64,000 nt of DNA from Helicobacter monodelphidis (GTDB lineage: Bacteria; Campylobacterota; Campylobacteria; Campylobacterales; Helicobacteraceae), in the NCBI RefSeq assembly GCF_003288845.1, contig NZ_NHYN01000007.1, forward strand, positions 1-64,000, read 5' to 3'. Position 1 is the stretch's first letter. Each line of letters begins with the position of its first letter. The notes under the pieces are model-generated. The model was not told the origin of the DNA, ran no database searches, and saw only the letters and a program-made list of their open reading frames with translations. Below are positions 1 through 9,042 of this stretch, piece after piece. The position numbers were made by a program, and so were the translations under genes.

Positions 1-744
1 AGAGATGTTTGCTTGTATATCTTTTAAAAATTCATTTCTATTTTCTTGTATGATTGCATCATTGATTTTCTTTTCTAAAGATACACTAAAATGCTCTTTT
101 AAGGGTTTAAACTCTAAATTATCAAAAAACTCATCATCGCTAGAGTTTAAAAGTCTTTGTAGATAGAATTCGCTCATTTCCGCACTTTGTTTTATTTCGT
201 TTTCAAAGCTTTGTCTTACTTCAGTAAAAAGCTGTTCTTTAAACTTCGCATATTTTGCTGTGAAATCTTGCAAATTTAACGAATCTGCGGTATAATCTAT
301 TTTGCTAAGGCTTTGATTGTGGGAAGTCCCGCCTTGAATTTGGTCAAGGTTGTGCGTTGCACTCGCCACTTTGTCTTTGCTATCTTTGCTTTGACTGGGG
401 AATGCCTTAGCATTTTTATACAATACTTCATTATTAATATTTCCATTTTGTTTCCATGCTGTTACAAGTTTTAATTTATTTCTACCTTGTTTAACCTCCT
501 CAATCGCTATAAAATGTCCATTGATTTGTTTAGCGTAGATGATAGAGTTATTCTTTGTTAATACGCGTTTATCGTAGTTTTGTGCAATACTAGGATAAAA
601 TTCTAAAATCTCGTCTATATTTTTAAAAGGAATATTTGCACTATTAAAATCTACATTAAGTTTCTTTAAATAATATTCATTCTTACTTTCTTTTACACCC
701 ATAACCCAAAGTGATGGGAAGGGGATATCAAAAAGTGAAATTCT
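1..744 (-). pseudogene. Edge-truncated mobile-element protein, nuclease-like N-terminal domain
   Basis: The minus strand is open from 744 to the window edge (248 codons, no internal stop). The first clear ATG is at 702, but coding-like sequence starts upstream (SLFDIPFPSLWVMGVKES), directly after a TAG at 745-747, so the natural N-terminus looks lost. The first ~90 residues, ending with KLKLVTAWKQ, resemble the phage barnase/EndoU/colicin/RelE-like (PBECR) nuclease domains found in phage and conjugative-element proteins of Helicobacter. A low-complexity linker and a charged helical region follow and run off the window. The assignment is from pattern memory and was not searched. It may still be translated from 702, but position and truncation suggest a mobile-element remnant. 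Confidence 0.45.
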
Positions 745-972
745 CTACAAAAGATTAGATACAGATATTTGTTATATGCTACCTTTCAGAATAATGGAGA
801 AATATTAGGTATAAGAATCGCTACAACGGGAAGAGTAACAAGAGATTTTATCTCCGCAAAGGGAAGCAGTTATGAAAAAACTCCACAATACTTTAGTTAG
901 TTAACGGCTAAAAATCTTGACTATGATACGAAATTGTTAATCGGTAGATTTTTCAGCTTAGAGCAACAATAA
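739..972 (+). pseudogene. Broken 3' end of an unrecognised gene
   Basis: One plus-strand frame reads as natural protein from about 739 to a TAA at 970-972, interrupted once by a TAG at 898-900. The peptide before the stop contains NNGEILGIRIATTGRV and RDFISAKGSSYEKTPQYFS; after it the same frame gives LTAKNLDYDTKLLIGRFF. There is no start codon with a ribosome binding site, and the frame is closed by a TGA at 736-738. It abuts the oppositely oriented fragment at about 740, as expected of a deletion or rearrangement scar. I do not recognise the family. Confidence 0.4.
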
Positions 973-1000
973 AAAGATATGACTGCTGACGAATAATATT

Positions 1001-1018
1001 TATATATATATATATATA
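1001..1018. repeat. TA dinucleotide repeat (9 copies)
   Basis: Nine perfect TA units lie directly against the fdhD stop codon (1019-1021), at the border between the mobile-element scar and the fdh locus. Such tracts can vary in length by slippage. This one is downstream of fdhD, so it would not change a reading frame. Confidence 0.85.
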
Positions 1019-1813
1019 TTACATTTGTATTCTTTCAGAGTGCGTGTAGATATTATATCGTTCTCCACGTGCAAAACCAATAAGGGTAATACCTAACTCT
1101 TCAGCCGCTTGAATACCCTGAAAAGTTGCTGCAGCCTTTGAAATAATAATAGGAACACGATGCATTACAGCCTTAACCACCATTTCTAAAGAAAGTCTTC
1201 CGCTCACAAAAAGCACAGAATTCGCCGTATCTAACTTTTGCAGATACGCCTTACCCATAACCTTATCAATAGCATTATGACGTCCAATATCCTCGCTCAC
1301 AAGGCTTATTTCCGGAAGAATAAGCATAGCTTTATGCACACAACCACTTGCCTCAAACAAGGGAGTGGGTCGCTGAAACTCACGCATTTGCTGTTCAATA
1401 AAATCCAACGAAATAATGTAAGACGAATCAATATAACGCTTTCGAAGAATACTAGAAGAATGTGTATCTAAATTCCCACTCACACCAACGCAACAACCAG
1501 AAGTCAAGGTTTTTTCCACAAAAAGCTGATTGAGAGCGTCCTCATCAATATCTGCATCCAAAAAAACGCTTAAGCCATCATCAGAAATGCGTAAATCCTC
1601 TACTTCATTTAAATCAGAAATCACACCTTCAGCAATCAAGAAGCCCAATAAATGGGCATCTTGTTCATAAGGGATTGTCATCACCGAAAGAAGCTTTGTA
1701 CCATTAAGATAAAAAGCAACTCTTTCCTCAGCGATAACCTGATCATTCTGTATGAAGCATTGATTCTTGCAGATATGTTTAATTGATAAATCTTTTAAGA
1801 ATACTTTACTCAC
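1019..1813 (-). CDS. fdhD: Formate dehydrogenase accessory sulfurtransferase FdhD
   Basis: FdhD passes sulfur from IscS to the Mo/W-bis-MGD cofactor before it is inserted into formate dehydrogenase, and is needed for activity. The 264-residue product has the family landmarks: a central SGCCVGVSGN cysteine loop, then GCVHKAMLI and the SEDIGRHNAIDKVMG block that binds the cofactor. The cysteine loop has two adjacent Cys rather than the spaced CxxC of E. coli FdhD. The GTG start at 1813 overlaps the fdhC stop by four bases (GTGA), indicating coupled translation. It is the last gene of the minus-strand fdh operon. Confidence 0.93.
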   Translation of the reverse strand: MSKVFLKDLSIKHICKNQCFIQNDQVIAEERVAFYLNGTKLLSVMTIPYEQDAHLLGFLIAEGVISDLNEVEDLRISDDGLSVFLDADIDEDALNQLFVEKTLTSGCCVGVSGNLDTHSSSILRKRYIDSSYIISLDFIEQQMREFQRPTPLFEASGCVHKAMLILPEISLVSEDIGRHNAIDKVMGKAYLQKLDTANSVLFVSGRLSLEMVVKAVMHRVPIIISKAAATFQGIQAAEELGITLIGFARGERYNIYTHSERIQM

Positions 1814-2703
1814 ACTTTTCCTAATTTTTTTATTTCTTCATAGTAATAACTATGCAAAATTGCAATTTCCTCTTCACCCATATTACCATTGAGAATCGAT
1901 CCTAAGGCTCCCTCAATTGCAAATACAGACATATAAATATGGGTAATCAGTAAAGCAATAATAATAAAACCAACAACATTATGCACAATAGCTAACACAC
2001 GTAAGGTATCCAAATCACTTGCCTGAAAAAACAAGAATGCACCTGAAATCACCATACAAGCACCACCTAAAGTCGCAACCCAAAACCACATTTTTTGTCC
2101 TGCATTAAATTTTCCTGCAGGAATTGGGCGATTCTCTTTACTGAGATACCCACCCATAATCATAAACCATTTAATGTCATAAGTACGCGGCAAAGAATCC
2201 TTAAACCACATTAAAAACATTAAAATCCCGAAAGGAGCAAAGATACAAGTTGCAATCGCATGAACATCGCGTGCAAACTTAACAAAATTTCCCCCACCTA
2301 ATTTATCTCCAAAGACCATCACCAAGCCAGTTAAACAAATCATCACAAACGGAATGGCAGTAAACCAATGGACAAAAATATTATAAGAACTAAAAACCTT
2401 AATACTCTTTCCATGCTGGAATTTTCTTTGCCCAATCAAAATATAATGCCCTAAGAATGCCAAAGGAACACAAATGATAATTGCCAAGAATATGGAAGAG
2501 AAATAATTTGCTTGCAAAAAAGTAAATAATTCTCCCCAACCTGTACCATCTCCAAGCCCCCAATCACGAATCGCCTCAACTTGTTTTAGACCATAGATAT
2601 CGTAATTTGTCTTGTCGACATAAACCTCCTCATTTCCTTGAGTCGTTGATTCAGCAAACAAAAGAGCTAATCCTAAAGGTAGGGTTGTTAAAAGTTTTTT
2701 CAT
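1810..2703 (-). CDS. fdhC: Formate dehydrogenase cytochrome b subunit FdhC
   Basis: This membrane subunit takes electrons from FdhB through two haems b and passes them to the quinone pool. The product (297 residues from the ATG at 2703, preceded by GGAGG; a GTG three bases upstream is also possible) begins with a hydrophobic signal-like segment and has four further hydrophobic helices. Candidate haem ligands include His in YNIFVHWFTAIPF, FARDVHAIATC and LAIVHNVVGF. It differs from the short E. coli FdnI by an N-terminal extension common in Campylobacterota. It lies seven bases after fdhB and overlaps fdhD. Confidence 0.93.
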   Translation of the reverse strand: MKKLLTTLPLGLALLFAESTTQGNEEVYVDKTNYDIYGLKQVEAIRDWGLGDGTGWGELFTFLQANYFSSIFLAIIICVPLAFLGHYILIGQRKFQHGKSIKVFSSYNIFVHWFTAIPFVMICLTGLVMVFGDKLGGGNFVKFARDVHAIATCIFAPFGILMFLMWFKDSLPRTYDIKWFMIMGGYLSKENRPIPAGKFNAGQKMWFWVATLGGACMVISGAFLFFQASDLDTLRVLAIVHNVVGFIIIALLITHIYMSVFAIEGALGSILNGNMGEEEIAILHSYYYEEIKKLGKV

Positions 2704-2712
2704 CACCCCTCC

Positions 2713-3360
2713 TTAATCATTATAGGCTGTTTTCCAAACATTCGGAATTGCCACAGAGATATTTGTCCCCCTTGTTTGTGCACGTTGTGTAATAATATTG
2801 CTGACTTCTTCACCACTACCTGCTAAAAGTGCTTTTGTGCTACACATACTTGCACACATAGGAACTTTTCCTTCAGCAATACGATTCTGCCCATAAAGGC
2901 GATATTCTTCATCGCTATGAGTCTCTTCTGGTCCTCCAGCACAAAATGTACATTTATCCATTGTACCTCTTGCACCAAATACCCCTGTTTTTGGGAATTG
3001 TGGAGCACCGAAAGGACATGCATAAAGACAATATCCACAACCAATACAAATCTTTTTATCATGCAAAACAACGCCATCTTCACGGATATAAAAGCAGTCA
3101 ACAGGACAAACCTGTGCACAAGGTGCATCAGAACAGTGCATACATGCAATACTTACAGAGGCTTCCTGTCCAACAACTCCCTCATTGAGGGTAACAACAC
3201 GACGACGATTAACGCCAACTGGGAGTTGATGGGCTTCTTTACAAGCCACATCACAACCATGACAATCAATACAACGATTTGTATCACAATAGAATTTAAT
3301 TCTTGCTTGAGATTCTATCGTTAAGCCTCCAATAGTGGCTTTTGTATTCATTTCTTCCAT
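2713..3360 (-). CDS. fdhB: Formate dehydrogenase iron-sulfur subunit FdhB
   Basis: FdhB carries the 4Fe-4S clusters that wire FdhA to FdhC. In its 215 residues I see four cysteine groups of the DMSO-reductase electron-transfer subunit type: CDTNRCIDCHGCDVACK, CMHCSDAPCAQVCPVDC, CIGCGYCLYACPFGAP and CTFCAGG with a later CASMC. The start at 3360 follows a GGAGGG sequence; an in-frame ATG nine bases further in is the alternative. The gene begins eight bases after the fdhA stop, so FdhA and FdhB should be made from the same message. Confidence 0.95.
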   Translation of the reverse strand: MEEMNTKATIGGLTIESQARIKFYCDTNRCIDCHGCDVACKEAHQLPVGVNRRRVVTLNEGVVGQEASVSIACMHCSDAPCAQVCPVDCFYIREDGVVLHDKKICIGCGYCLYACPFGAPQFPKTGVFGARGTMDKCTFCAGGPEETHSDEEYRLYGQNRIAEGKVPMCASMCSTKALLAGSGEEVSNIITQRAQTRGTNISVAIPNVWKTAYND

Positions 3361-3368
3361 ATTCCCTC

Positions 3369-6182
3369 CTATGCTTTCTCAACGCGACACAATCCGCTTT
3401 TTGTCTCTGGACAAGCAGTGTTGTAATCATAGCCATAGCCGACAACTAAACTTGCAGCTTCACCAATTGCATAGGGTTTTGTACCTTCTGGATAGCGGTC
3501 AAGTAAGCTTTTACCACTGTATACACCCGAAAAATTTTGAGGCAAGAATACACTTCCTTCATCAACGCGGAACGAATGCTTTGCTTTAACAAAAATTTTA
3601 GTCCCCTTAACGCCATACACCCAGCAATTATCACCATCATTAATACCCAATTTAAAGGCAGTATTAGGATGAATTTCCACAAACATAGTGTGATAAATCT
3701 CAGCAAGATATTTAGCACTTCTTGTCTCTGTTCCTGTTCCCATATGTGCAACAAGACGTCCAGTCAATAGGTTAAGCGGATAATCTTTTAGCCAATCATG
3801 GTTTTGTTCACTTTCATAACGCACATTTGCACGGAAGTGATCCTTTTTGTCTGGAAATGTTGGGTATTTACCCACAAGATCTTGGCGGATAGAATGCAAG
3901 GGTTCACGGTGTTTTGGCATTTTGTCATACCACTGCCATACTACCATACGTGCTTTTCCATTCCCATAAGGACAAAGTCCTGCTTCAAGTGCTTTATCAA
4001 CAAGAATATTTGTCGTACCTGTCGCAAAAGTTGTGCCTTCAACCGCTGCCCTTTCTTCATCGCTAAGAGTCACTCCAAGCACAGATTCAATATTTGCAGC
4101 CGTAATCGCTGGATGCCCTCCAACTTGTGCATTTGGTAGAGTACGTTCACTAAGAAGACTTGTGCCATCTGGTGCTTCTGTCCCCCAATTAACACGGAAT
4201 CCCATTCCTCCTTCCATTACTGGAATAGTATCATCATACATTATAGGAGTTCCAGGATGTTTCTCGCTCCAACAAGGCCATGGAAGTCCATAAAAAGAAC
4301 CTTTCATATCACCAAGCCCTTCAAGGGTAATTTTATCAAACATATGCCAATTATCGCATTGATCTTTTAAACGTTTTGCACTCATACCCTGCAAGGCAAT
4401 AGAACGAATAGATTGACACATTTCTGTAGTAGCATCGTCTGGCCAAATAAATTCATCACGTCCCTCGCTTTTTGCAATACGATATAAAGAGCGTTGGAAT
4501 TCCTCCTTGAATCCAAGCTTATCTGCCAGACCAAAAAGAATATCATGATCTTCTTTGCATTCAAACAAAGGATTCATTACTTTATAACGCCACTGATAAG
4601 CACGATTTGTAGCTGCAACAGAACCGCTACTTTCCATTTGAGAGGCAGCTGGAAGCAAGAATAAATTATCCGTTCTATCTGTAATAACAGCCGCATCATT
4701 CACATAAGGATCAATAAACACGACTAACTCTAGCTTATCTAATGCTTCTTTTGTCGCGTCAAGCACAGAAGTTGTTGAAATTCCATTCCCGATCACAACA
4801 AGTGCTTTAAGTGCCGTATCACCATTATTTGCAAAATTCTCCTCATCGATCACACCAAAACGCCAAGTTGAAAGTGCATAACCGGTTTTCTCCATTAATG
4901 CCTTACTTTTAAAACGCGAAAGCATCCAATCATACTCGATATCCCAATGCTTACAGAAATGTTTCCAAGGTCCTTCACCTAAGCCATAATAGCCCGGTAA
5001 TGTATCAGAAAGATTCCCCATATCACTTGCACCTTGCACATTATCATGCCCACGCAAAATATTCACACCACCACCAACTTTTCCAATATTACCCATTACT
5101 AATTGCAAAATAGGAAGAATCCTAGTATTGTTTGTTCCTGTTGTGTGCTGTGTTTGCCCTTGATTCCAAATCAAACTAGCAGGTTTAGCAGAAGCCATTT
5201 CTTCAGCGATGTGTGCAAGATCTTTAGCTGGAATACCTGTAATGTTTGCAACTTCTTCTAAAGGATAATTTTCTGCTTCTTTAAAAATCTCCTCATAACC
5301 GTACACACGCTCCTTTAGATAAGGAATATCTGCAAGATTATTCTTAGCAATATGATTAATTAAGCCATATGCAAATGCCACATCTGTTCCACTGCGGATT
5401 CTATGAAATTCATCACATTTTGCGGCAGTTTTGCTGAAATGTGGGTCAATACAAACAAGTTTTGCACCTTTTTCTTTAGCACGCAAAATATGCACCATAC
5501 CGACAGGGTGATTAACCGCTGGATTTGCTCCGATAATCAAAATATACTTTGAAAACTGCATATCACCAAGATGGTTTGACATTCCACCATACCCAAATGT
5601 ATTCGCCACACCGGCGACTGTTGGTGAGTGTCAAATTCTAGCTTGATGGTCGATATTGTTTGTACCAAACAATGCAGCAAATTTACGGATATAATAACTC
5701 TGTTCATTGCTGACTTTTGCAGAACCGATAAACATAACGCTATCTGGTCCGTATTTCTCACGAATATTCTTGAGTTGGCTACCAACTTTATCAAATGCCT
5801 GCTCCCAATTAATACGTTCCCATTTTCCACCCACTTTTTCTAGCGGATAACGCAAACGTGTTTCACTATGAGCACGGTCAATCATATCTGCACCTTTACA
5901 ACAATGCCCACCTTGAGAAACAGGGTGATCTTGTGCAACCTCTTGTCTCACCCACACACCATCAACAACCTCCGCAACAATACCACAACCAACAGAGCAA
6001 TGAGTACAGATGGTTTTGATTTTTTGTGCATTTGGATAACGTTCTTTTAGCTCCTGTTTATTTGCAGGACGCAATGCTTTAGAATCCTCCGCACCAAAAA
6101 GCTGCGTTGTGCCAAGCACACCAGCAAGGGCAGACATTTTCAAAAAAGCACGGCGATGACTACGATTTGTTTTTTCTCGCAT
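3369..6182 (-). CDS. fdhA: Formate dehydrogenase catalytic subunit FdhA, selenoprotein
   Basis: This is the Mo/W-bis-MGD subunit that oxidises formate in the periplasm. The reading frame is interrupted only by a TGA at 5631-5633. The residues around it (DHQARI-TGA-HSPTVAGVANTFGYGG) match the selenocysteine site of formate dehydrogenases, so the TGA is read as Sec184 and the protein has 937 residues. A twin-arginine signal (SHRRAFLKMSALAGVLG) and an N-terminal 4Fe-4S motif (CTHCSVGCGIVAEV) are present. I prefer the ATG at 6182, which has AAAGGA upstream, over a GTG at 6197. Reading the TGA as stop would wrongly give a 183-residue fragment plus a 746-residue fragment. fdhB, fdhC and fdhD follow. 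Confidence 0.95.
5592..5633 (-). promoter_or_regulatory. SECIS-like hairpin after the fdhA UGA
   Basis: On the coding strand, 18 bases after the TGA, a CGCC/GGCG stem closes a GGTGT loop (loop at 5608-5612), with an outer CCAA/TTGG pairing (5621-5624 with 5593-5596). Spacing and a GU-containing apical loop match the bacterial SECIS recognised by SelB in E. coli fdhF and fdnG. The structure was drawn by eye, not folded. selA, selB, selC and selD are not in this window. Confidence 0.75.
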
Positions 6183-6275
6183 ACTCTTTCCTTTCACTAT
6201 AAATACTAAGCGACGAATCGCAAACTTTTTTTATAAGAATCTTATTAAATTTACTGATTCTCTACATAAAAACAC

Positions 6276-6476
6276 CTACTTTGCAACCGAATAATAAAGT
6301 TCCCAATGTGGAGATTTTTGATATAAAACCTCCGTTTTTTTGGATTTCTTATTACTTAAATGCGAAAGCCTCTCTCCTGAACAGCCTGTTAAAATAGCCG
6401 CACCCGCAGCAATTGTTACAGAACCTTTAGCAGCTTTCTTCAGAAACTCTCTTCTTGTTGAATCTTGTTTCTTCAT
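6276..6476 (-). CDS. Formate dehydrogenase-region small Tat-signal protein
   Basis: A 66-residue protein with a twin-arginine leader (STRREFLKKAAKGSVTIAAGA) and a cysteine in ILTGCSGE that could be a lipobox. About 35 polar residues follow, ending YQKSPHWELYYSVAK. Short Tat-targeted proteins of this type sit immediately upstream of fdhA in many Campylobacterota and other formate oxidisers, and I recognise it as that family (TIGR02811-like). Its role is not established; a small FDH-associated subunit or export helper is plausible. A ribosome binding site (AAAGGGG) precedes the ATG. fdhA follows after about 90 bases. Confidence 0.8.
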   Translation of the reverse strand: MKKQDSTRREFLKKAAKGSVTIAAGAAILTGCSGERLSHLSNKKSKKTEVLYQKSPHWELYYSVAK

Positions 6477-6503
6477 TAATTATCCCCTTTCTTTAGGATC
6501 GTT

Positions 6504-6542
6504 GGGGTATCCCCCCTCTAAGGCTTCCTTGAAACCTTAGAG
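6504..6542. repeat. Two adjacent inverted repeats in the fdh operon
   Basis: Positions 6516-6523 and 6535-6542 are perfect complements (CTCTAAGG/CCTTAGAG, 11-base loop). Next to them 6504-6507 and 6511-6514 form GGGG-tat-CCCC. They lie between the torD-like gene and the small Tat gene. No T-run follows on the coding strand, so this is not a canonical terminator. It could be a processing site, an attenuator or an mRNA-stabilising stem. Confidence 0.6.
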
Positions 6543-6551
6543 CGAAAAACC

Positions 6552-7184
6552 TCAAAGCTTTAATTTTAAAAAATCTTCCTCAAACGCGATAAAAACTTCT
6601 AAAATTTTTCCAAGATTCATATAAAATGAATGTTCGCTTTGCTGAAGACTATGGGCAATTTCAAATCCAAAAGGTGCAATAAATGAGGAGAACAGCTCAA
6701 CTTGCAAAGATTCTTCTATTTCATCTTTATGTGCAATGATATACCCCATCAACAACATCAAGAATCCAAAATGCTCCTCACTTTCTTTACAAAAATCTGT
6801 GTTCATACGAACGGGTAGTTTACGAAAAAACTGTCGGATATCTAAAAGTATACTTCCTGCAACATTTCCCTCTGCATAATGAGACAAAATCAAATGTACC
6901 TGCTTAGAATGTGGGGAAAGGATAAATAAGTCTGTATATTCCTGTTTAAATTCACTAAGACTTTTTTGTTGCAAGAATGTCAACAAGCACGTATAGGATT
7001 CTGATAAATCTTCATCTAAAGGTGCTTGGACCATTAATTCTAAGATAGAAGTAAATTGATTATAGCTTTCATCAAGCAAATCGTATAAAAAAAGTCTCGA
7101 AAAAAAATCATAGTATAAACAACGCGAAATATCAATATTTCCAAGATTATTATCTTGAAACTGCATTTGTCTTAGTTGCTTCAT
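6552..7184 (-). CDS. TorD-family molybdoenzyme chaperone
   Basis: A 210-residue, cytoplasmic, all-helical protein of the TorD/DmsD type. These chaperones bind the Tat leader of a molybdoenzyme subunit and hold it until the cofactor is loaded. The family look is in LYYDFFSRLFLYDL near the N-terminus, EYTDLFILSPHSKQVHLILSHY in the centre and EHFGFLMLLMGYIIAHKDE, which matches the E-P-D-H-type chaperone core. Its place between the polyferredoxin and the Tat-signal genes makes FdhA (or the small Tat protein) the likely client. Its start overlaps the stop of the preceding gene by four bases. Confidence 0.8.
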   Translation of the reverse strand: MKQLRQMQFQDNNLGNIDISRCLYYDFFSRLFLYDLLDESYNQFTSILELMVQAPLDEDLSESYTCLLTFLQQKSLSEFKQEYTDLFILSPHSKQVHLILSHYAEGNVAGSILLDIRQFFRKLPVRMNTDFCKESEEHFGFLMLLMGYIIAHKDEIEESLQVELFSSFIAPFGFEIAHSLQQSEHSFYMNLGKILEVFIAFEEDFLKLKL

Positions 7185-8839
7185 AGCATTCCTTTAGTCA
7201 TAATCCGCACCTTACAATCAGGACAACACAAAAGAGTGCGTATTTTTTGCTCATCATTTCCAAACTTTGGGGCAAGCATATCATAGACTTTACTAATAGA
7301 TTGCGTTGTTGCAAATGCCGTTCCACATTCGACACACTTAAAAGGCTCATCTTTGGCAAGAATGCGTTCATTAAACCAAGTTTCATTTAAAGGAATCCCA
7401 TTTCTTTCTAAAATCATCACATTTTCAGGACACGAAAGCAGACAATATTCACAGGTCGTGCATAGAGAAGGATTAAAAATTAAGGTGTAATTCTGTTCAT
7501 TTGCACTCAACGCACCAACATTACATGCCCCAACACAACTTAAACATAGGGTGCAGCCTTCTTTCAGATGAATCTCGCCATAGCGAAAATGCTGATAAGA
7601 AGGAAGGTGTCCAAGATTCTTATCTTTAATCAAATAACGCATTCTTTCTGCAAAAATGGCACGATTATGTTCGGTTTTACGATGGGCATAAAAATACCTA
7701 GCTCCCTCAATACCCCGCAATCGCTCTGTGGTTTGCTGTAAGGCAGTAGGGCTATCCACAAGATAGATACCTTGTTCATAATATGCCCTCTGCGTAAGAG
7801 TATTCACAATCTCGATGGAATCTTTAAGAAGCTGCGTTGGACTCTCTTTATAAATGGCAATACTGCAACCGCTTTCTTGAATACAGCTTAACAGATAGAG
7901 AGGATTAAGGGCATTAATTTGATGCACCACCAAAGGCAAAATGGATTCATCAAAGGTAAAAGAATGACTATCTAAGGCATCAAAAGATTCCTCATCAATA
8001 AGTAAAATTTTAACATCACGATAAAGCTTAAGAATATTAAAAAACAACTCACGCGGAAACTCATTAAATTCAATCGAACCTGTTGGGCACACAGAAAGAC
8101 ACACTCCGCATTCCACACAATCGATATTGGAAAAATATAATTTTTTCTCCTCATCATCATTAAAAATCCCAAGCGTTGGACAAGCCTCTGCACATGCACA
8201 ACAACATTTTTCACGCCGATTCTCATACTGACAATGTGCTGTATCAAAATGGATGATATCATGATAATAAAATCCCTGCACACGTTCCTTTAGTGTTTGG
8301 AGCAAAGCTTGTGCATCATCAAAATCAGCAGCACTCTCAATTCCTTTGTAACGCAATAAATCCAAAACATCCACAAAGAGGACACCCTGTCCATATTGCC
8401 TTGTCGTCTCATCACTAAAAAGAAGAGAAAACGAACCTAACTGCCCTTGAACAGAAAGCACCTTAGAGGGTTCTAAAAGTACAGAATCAAAACCATTTTG
8501 GTTAGCATAAAGACAGAAATCACTCGCTTCCTCCCCTTCCCCTAAAACAAACAACGATGGAGGAACTTGAAGTTGTTTATCTGATTCTAAATTATCAAAA
8601 CTCATTTCCCTCGCTCGATAAAGAATCTCAATATTTTTAGCATCTGCATTCTTTGTGTGCTGGAGGTAAAAATTAACCTCTGGTGCAAGAATATAAGCGT
8701 GTTGTGTAGGGACATTAGAAACAATAAAAGGTTCTTGGCTAGAATCTAAAGATTCTAATTCGCGAGGGCTTAGGCATTGCAATGAATGGGGTAAACAATA
8801 TTCGTCCAAACGAGATGAAACAAATAAAAATGCAGACAT
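7181..8839 (-). CDS. FDH-associated polyferredoxin with C-terminal zinc ribbon
   Basis: A 552-residue soluble protein with at least four ferredoxin-like cysteine groups: CCCACAEACP, CVECGVCLSVCP, CTLCLSCVGACN and CTTCEYCLLSCP. The C-terminus has CVECGTAF plus CCPDC, a likely zinc ribbon or rubredoxin-like knuckle. There is no signal peptide, so it works in the cytoplasm. It heads the fdh operon, and related proteins accompany fdh clusters in Campylobacter and Helicobacter. The exact role is unknown: electron supply for cofactor maturation or a cytoplasmic electron branch are both possible. It is divergent from alr. Confidence 0.75.
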   Translation of the reverse strand: MSAFLFVSSRLDEYCLPHSLQCLSPRELESLDSSQEPFIVSNVPTQHAYILAPEVNFYLQHTKNADAKNIEILYRAREMSFDNLESDKQLQVPPSLFVLGEGEEASDFCLYANQNGFDSVLLEPSKVLSVQGQLGSFSLLFSDETTRQYGQGVLFVDVLDLLRYKGIESAADFDDAQALLQTLKERVQGFYYHDIIHFDTAHCQYENRREKCCCACAEACPTLGIFNDDEEKKLYFSNIDCVECGVCLSVCPTGSIEFNEFPRELFFNILKLYRDVKILLIDEESFDALDSHSFTFDESILPLVVHQINALNPLYLLSCIQESGCSIAIYKESPTQLLKDSIEIVNTLTQRAYYEQGIYLVDSPTALQQTTERLRGIEGARYFYAHRKTEHNRAIFAERMRYLIKDKNLGHLPSYQHFRYGEIHLKEGCTLCLSCVGACNVGALSANEQNYTLIFNPSLCTTCEYCLLSCPENVMILERNGIPLNETWFNERILAKDEPFKCVECGTAFATTQSISKVYDMLAPKFGNDEQKIRTLLCCPDCKVRIMTKGML

Positions 8840-9042
8840 TGAAAATCCTTACAAAAAACCTCAAACTTGAACAGAGGCATTTATTCTGAGTAAAATAAAA
8901 ATTTTTTCACATTGATAACTCTAATTTATATTGTGATTGTAAAACATTCAATAAAAAATCAAGCTTAATTTTTTGAGAATTTTCAAACTTAATCTTATAT
9001 GCGGTATAATTGTTACTGAAAGAGACAAAAATAAGGAATATG
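8840..9042. other. Divergent intergenic region, fdh operon versus alr operon
   Basis: About 200 bases of very AT-rich sequence with short A and T tracts. The rightward promoter for alr is at 9005-9010. I could not point to a clear promoter for the leftward fdh operon or to an operator. Confidence 0.5.
9005..9010 (+). promoter_or_regulatory. -10 element of the alr operon
   Basis: A perfect TATAAT lies 32 bases before the alr start. Helicobacter housekeeping promoters have a strong -10 box and a weak, AT-periodic upstream region, which is what is seen here. Confidence 0.6.

Noticed and set aside
3369-5609. A free-standing 746-residue molybdopterin oxidoreductase gene
   Set aside because: It is the second part of fdhA. 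Its first codon is an internal GTG and the sequence continues upstream through the Sec UGA into the Tat-leader part.
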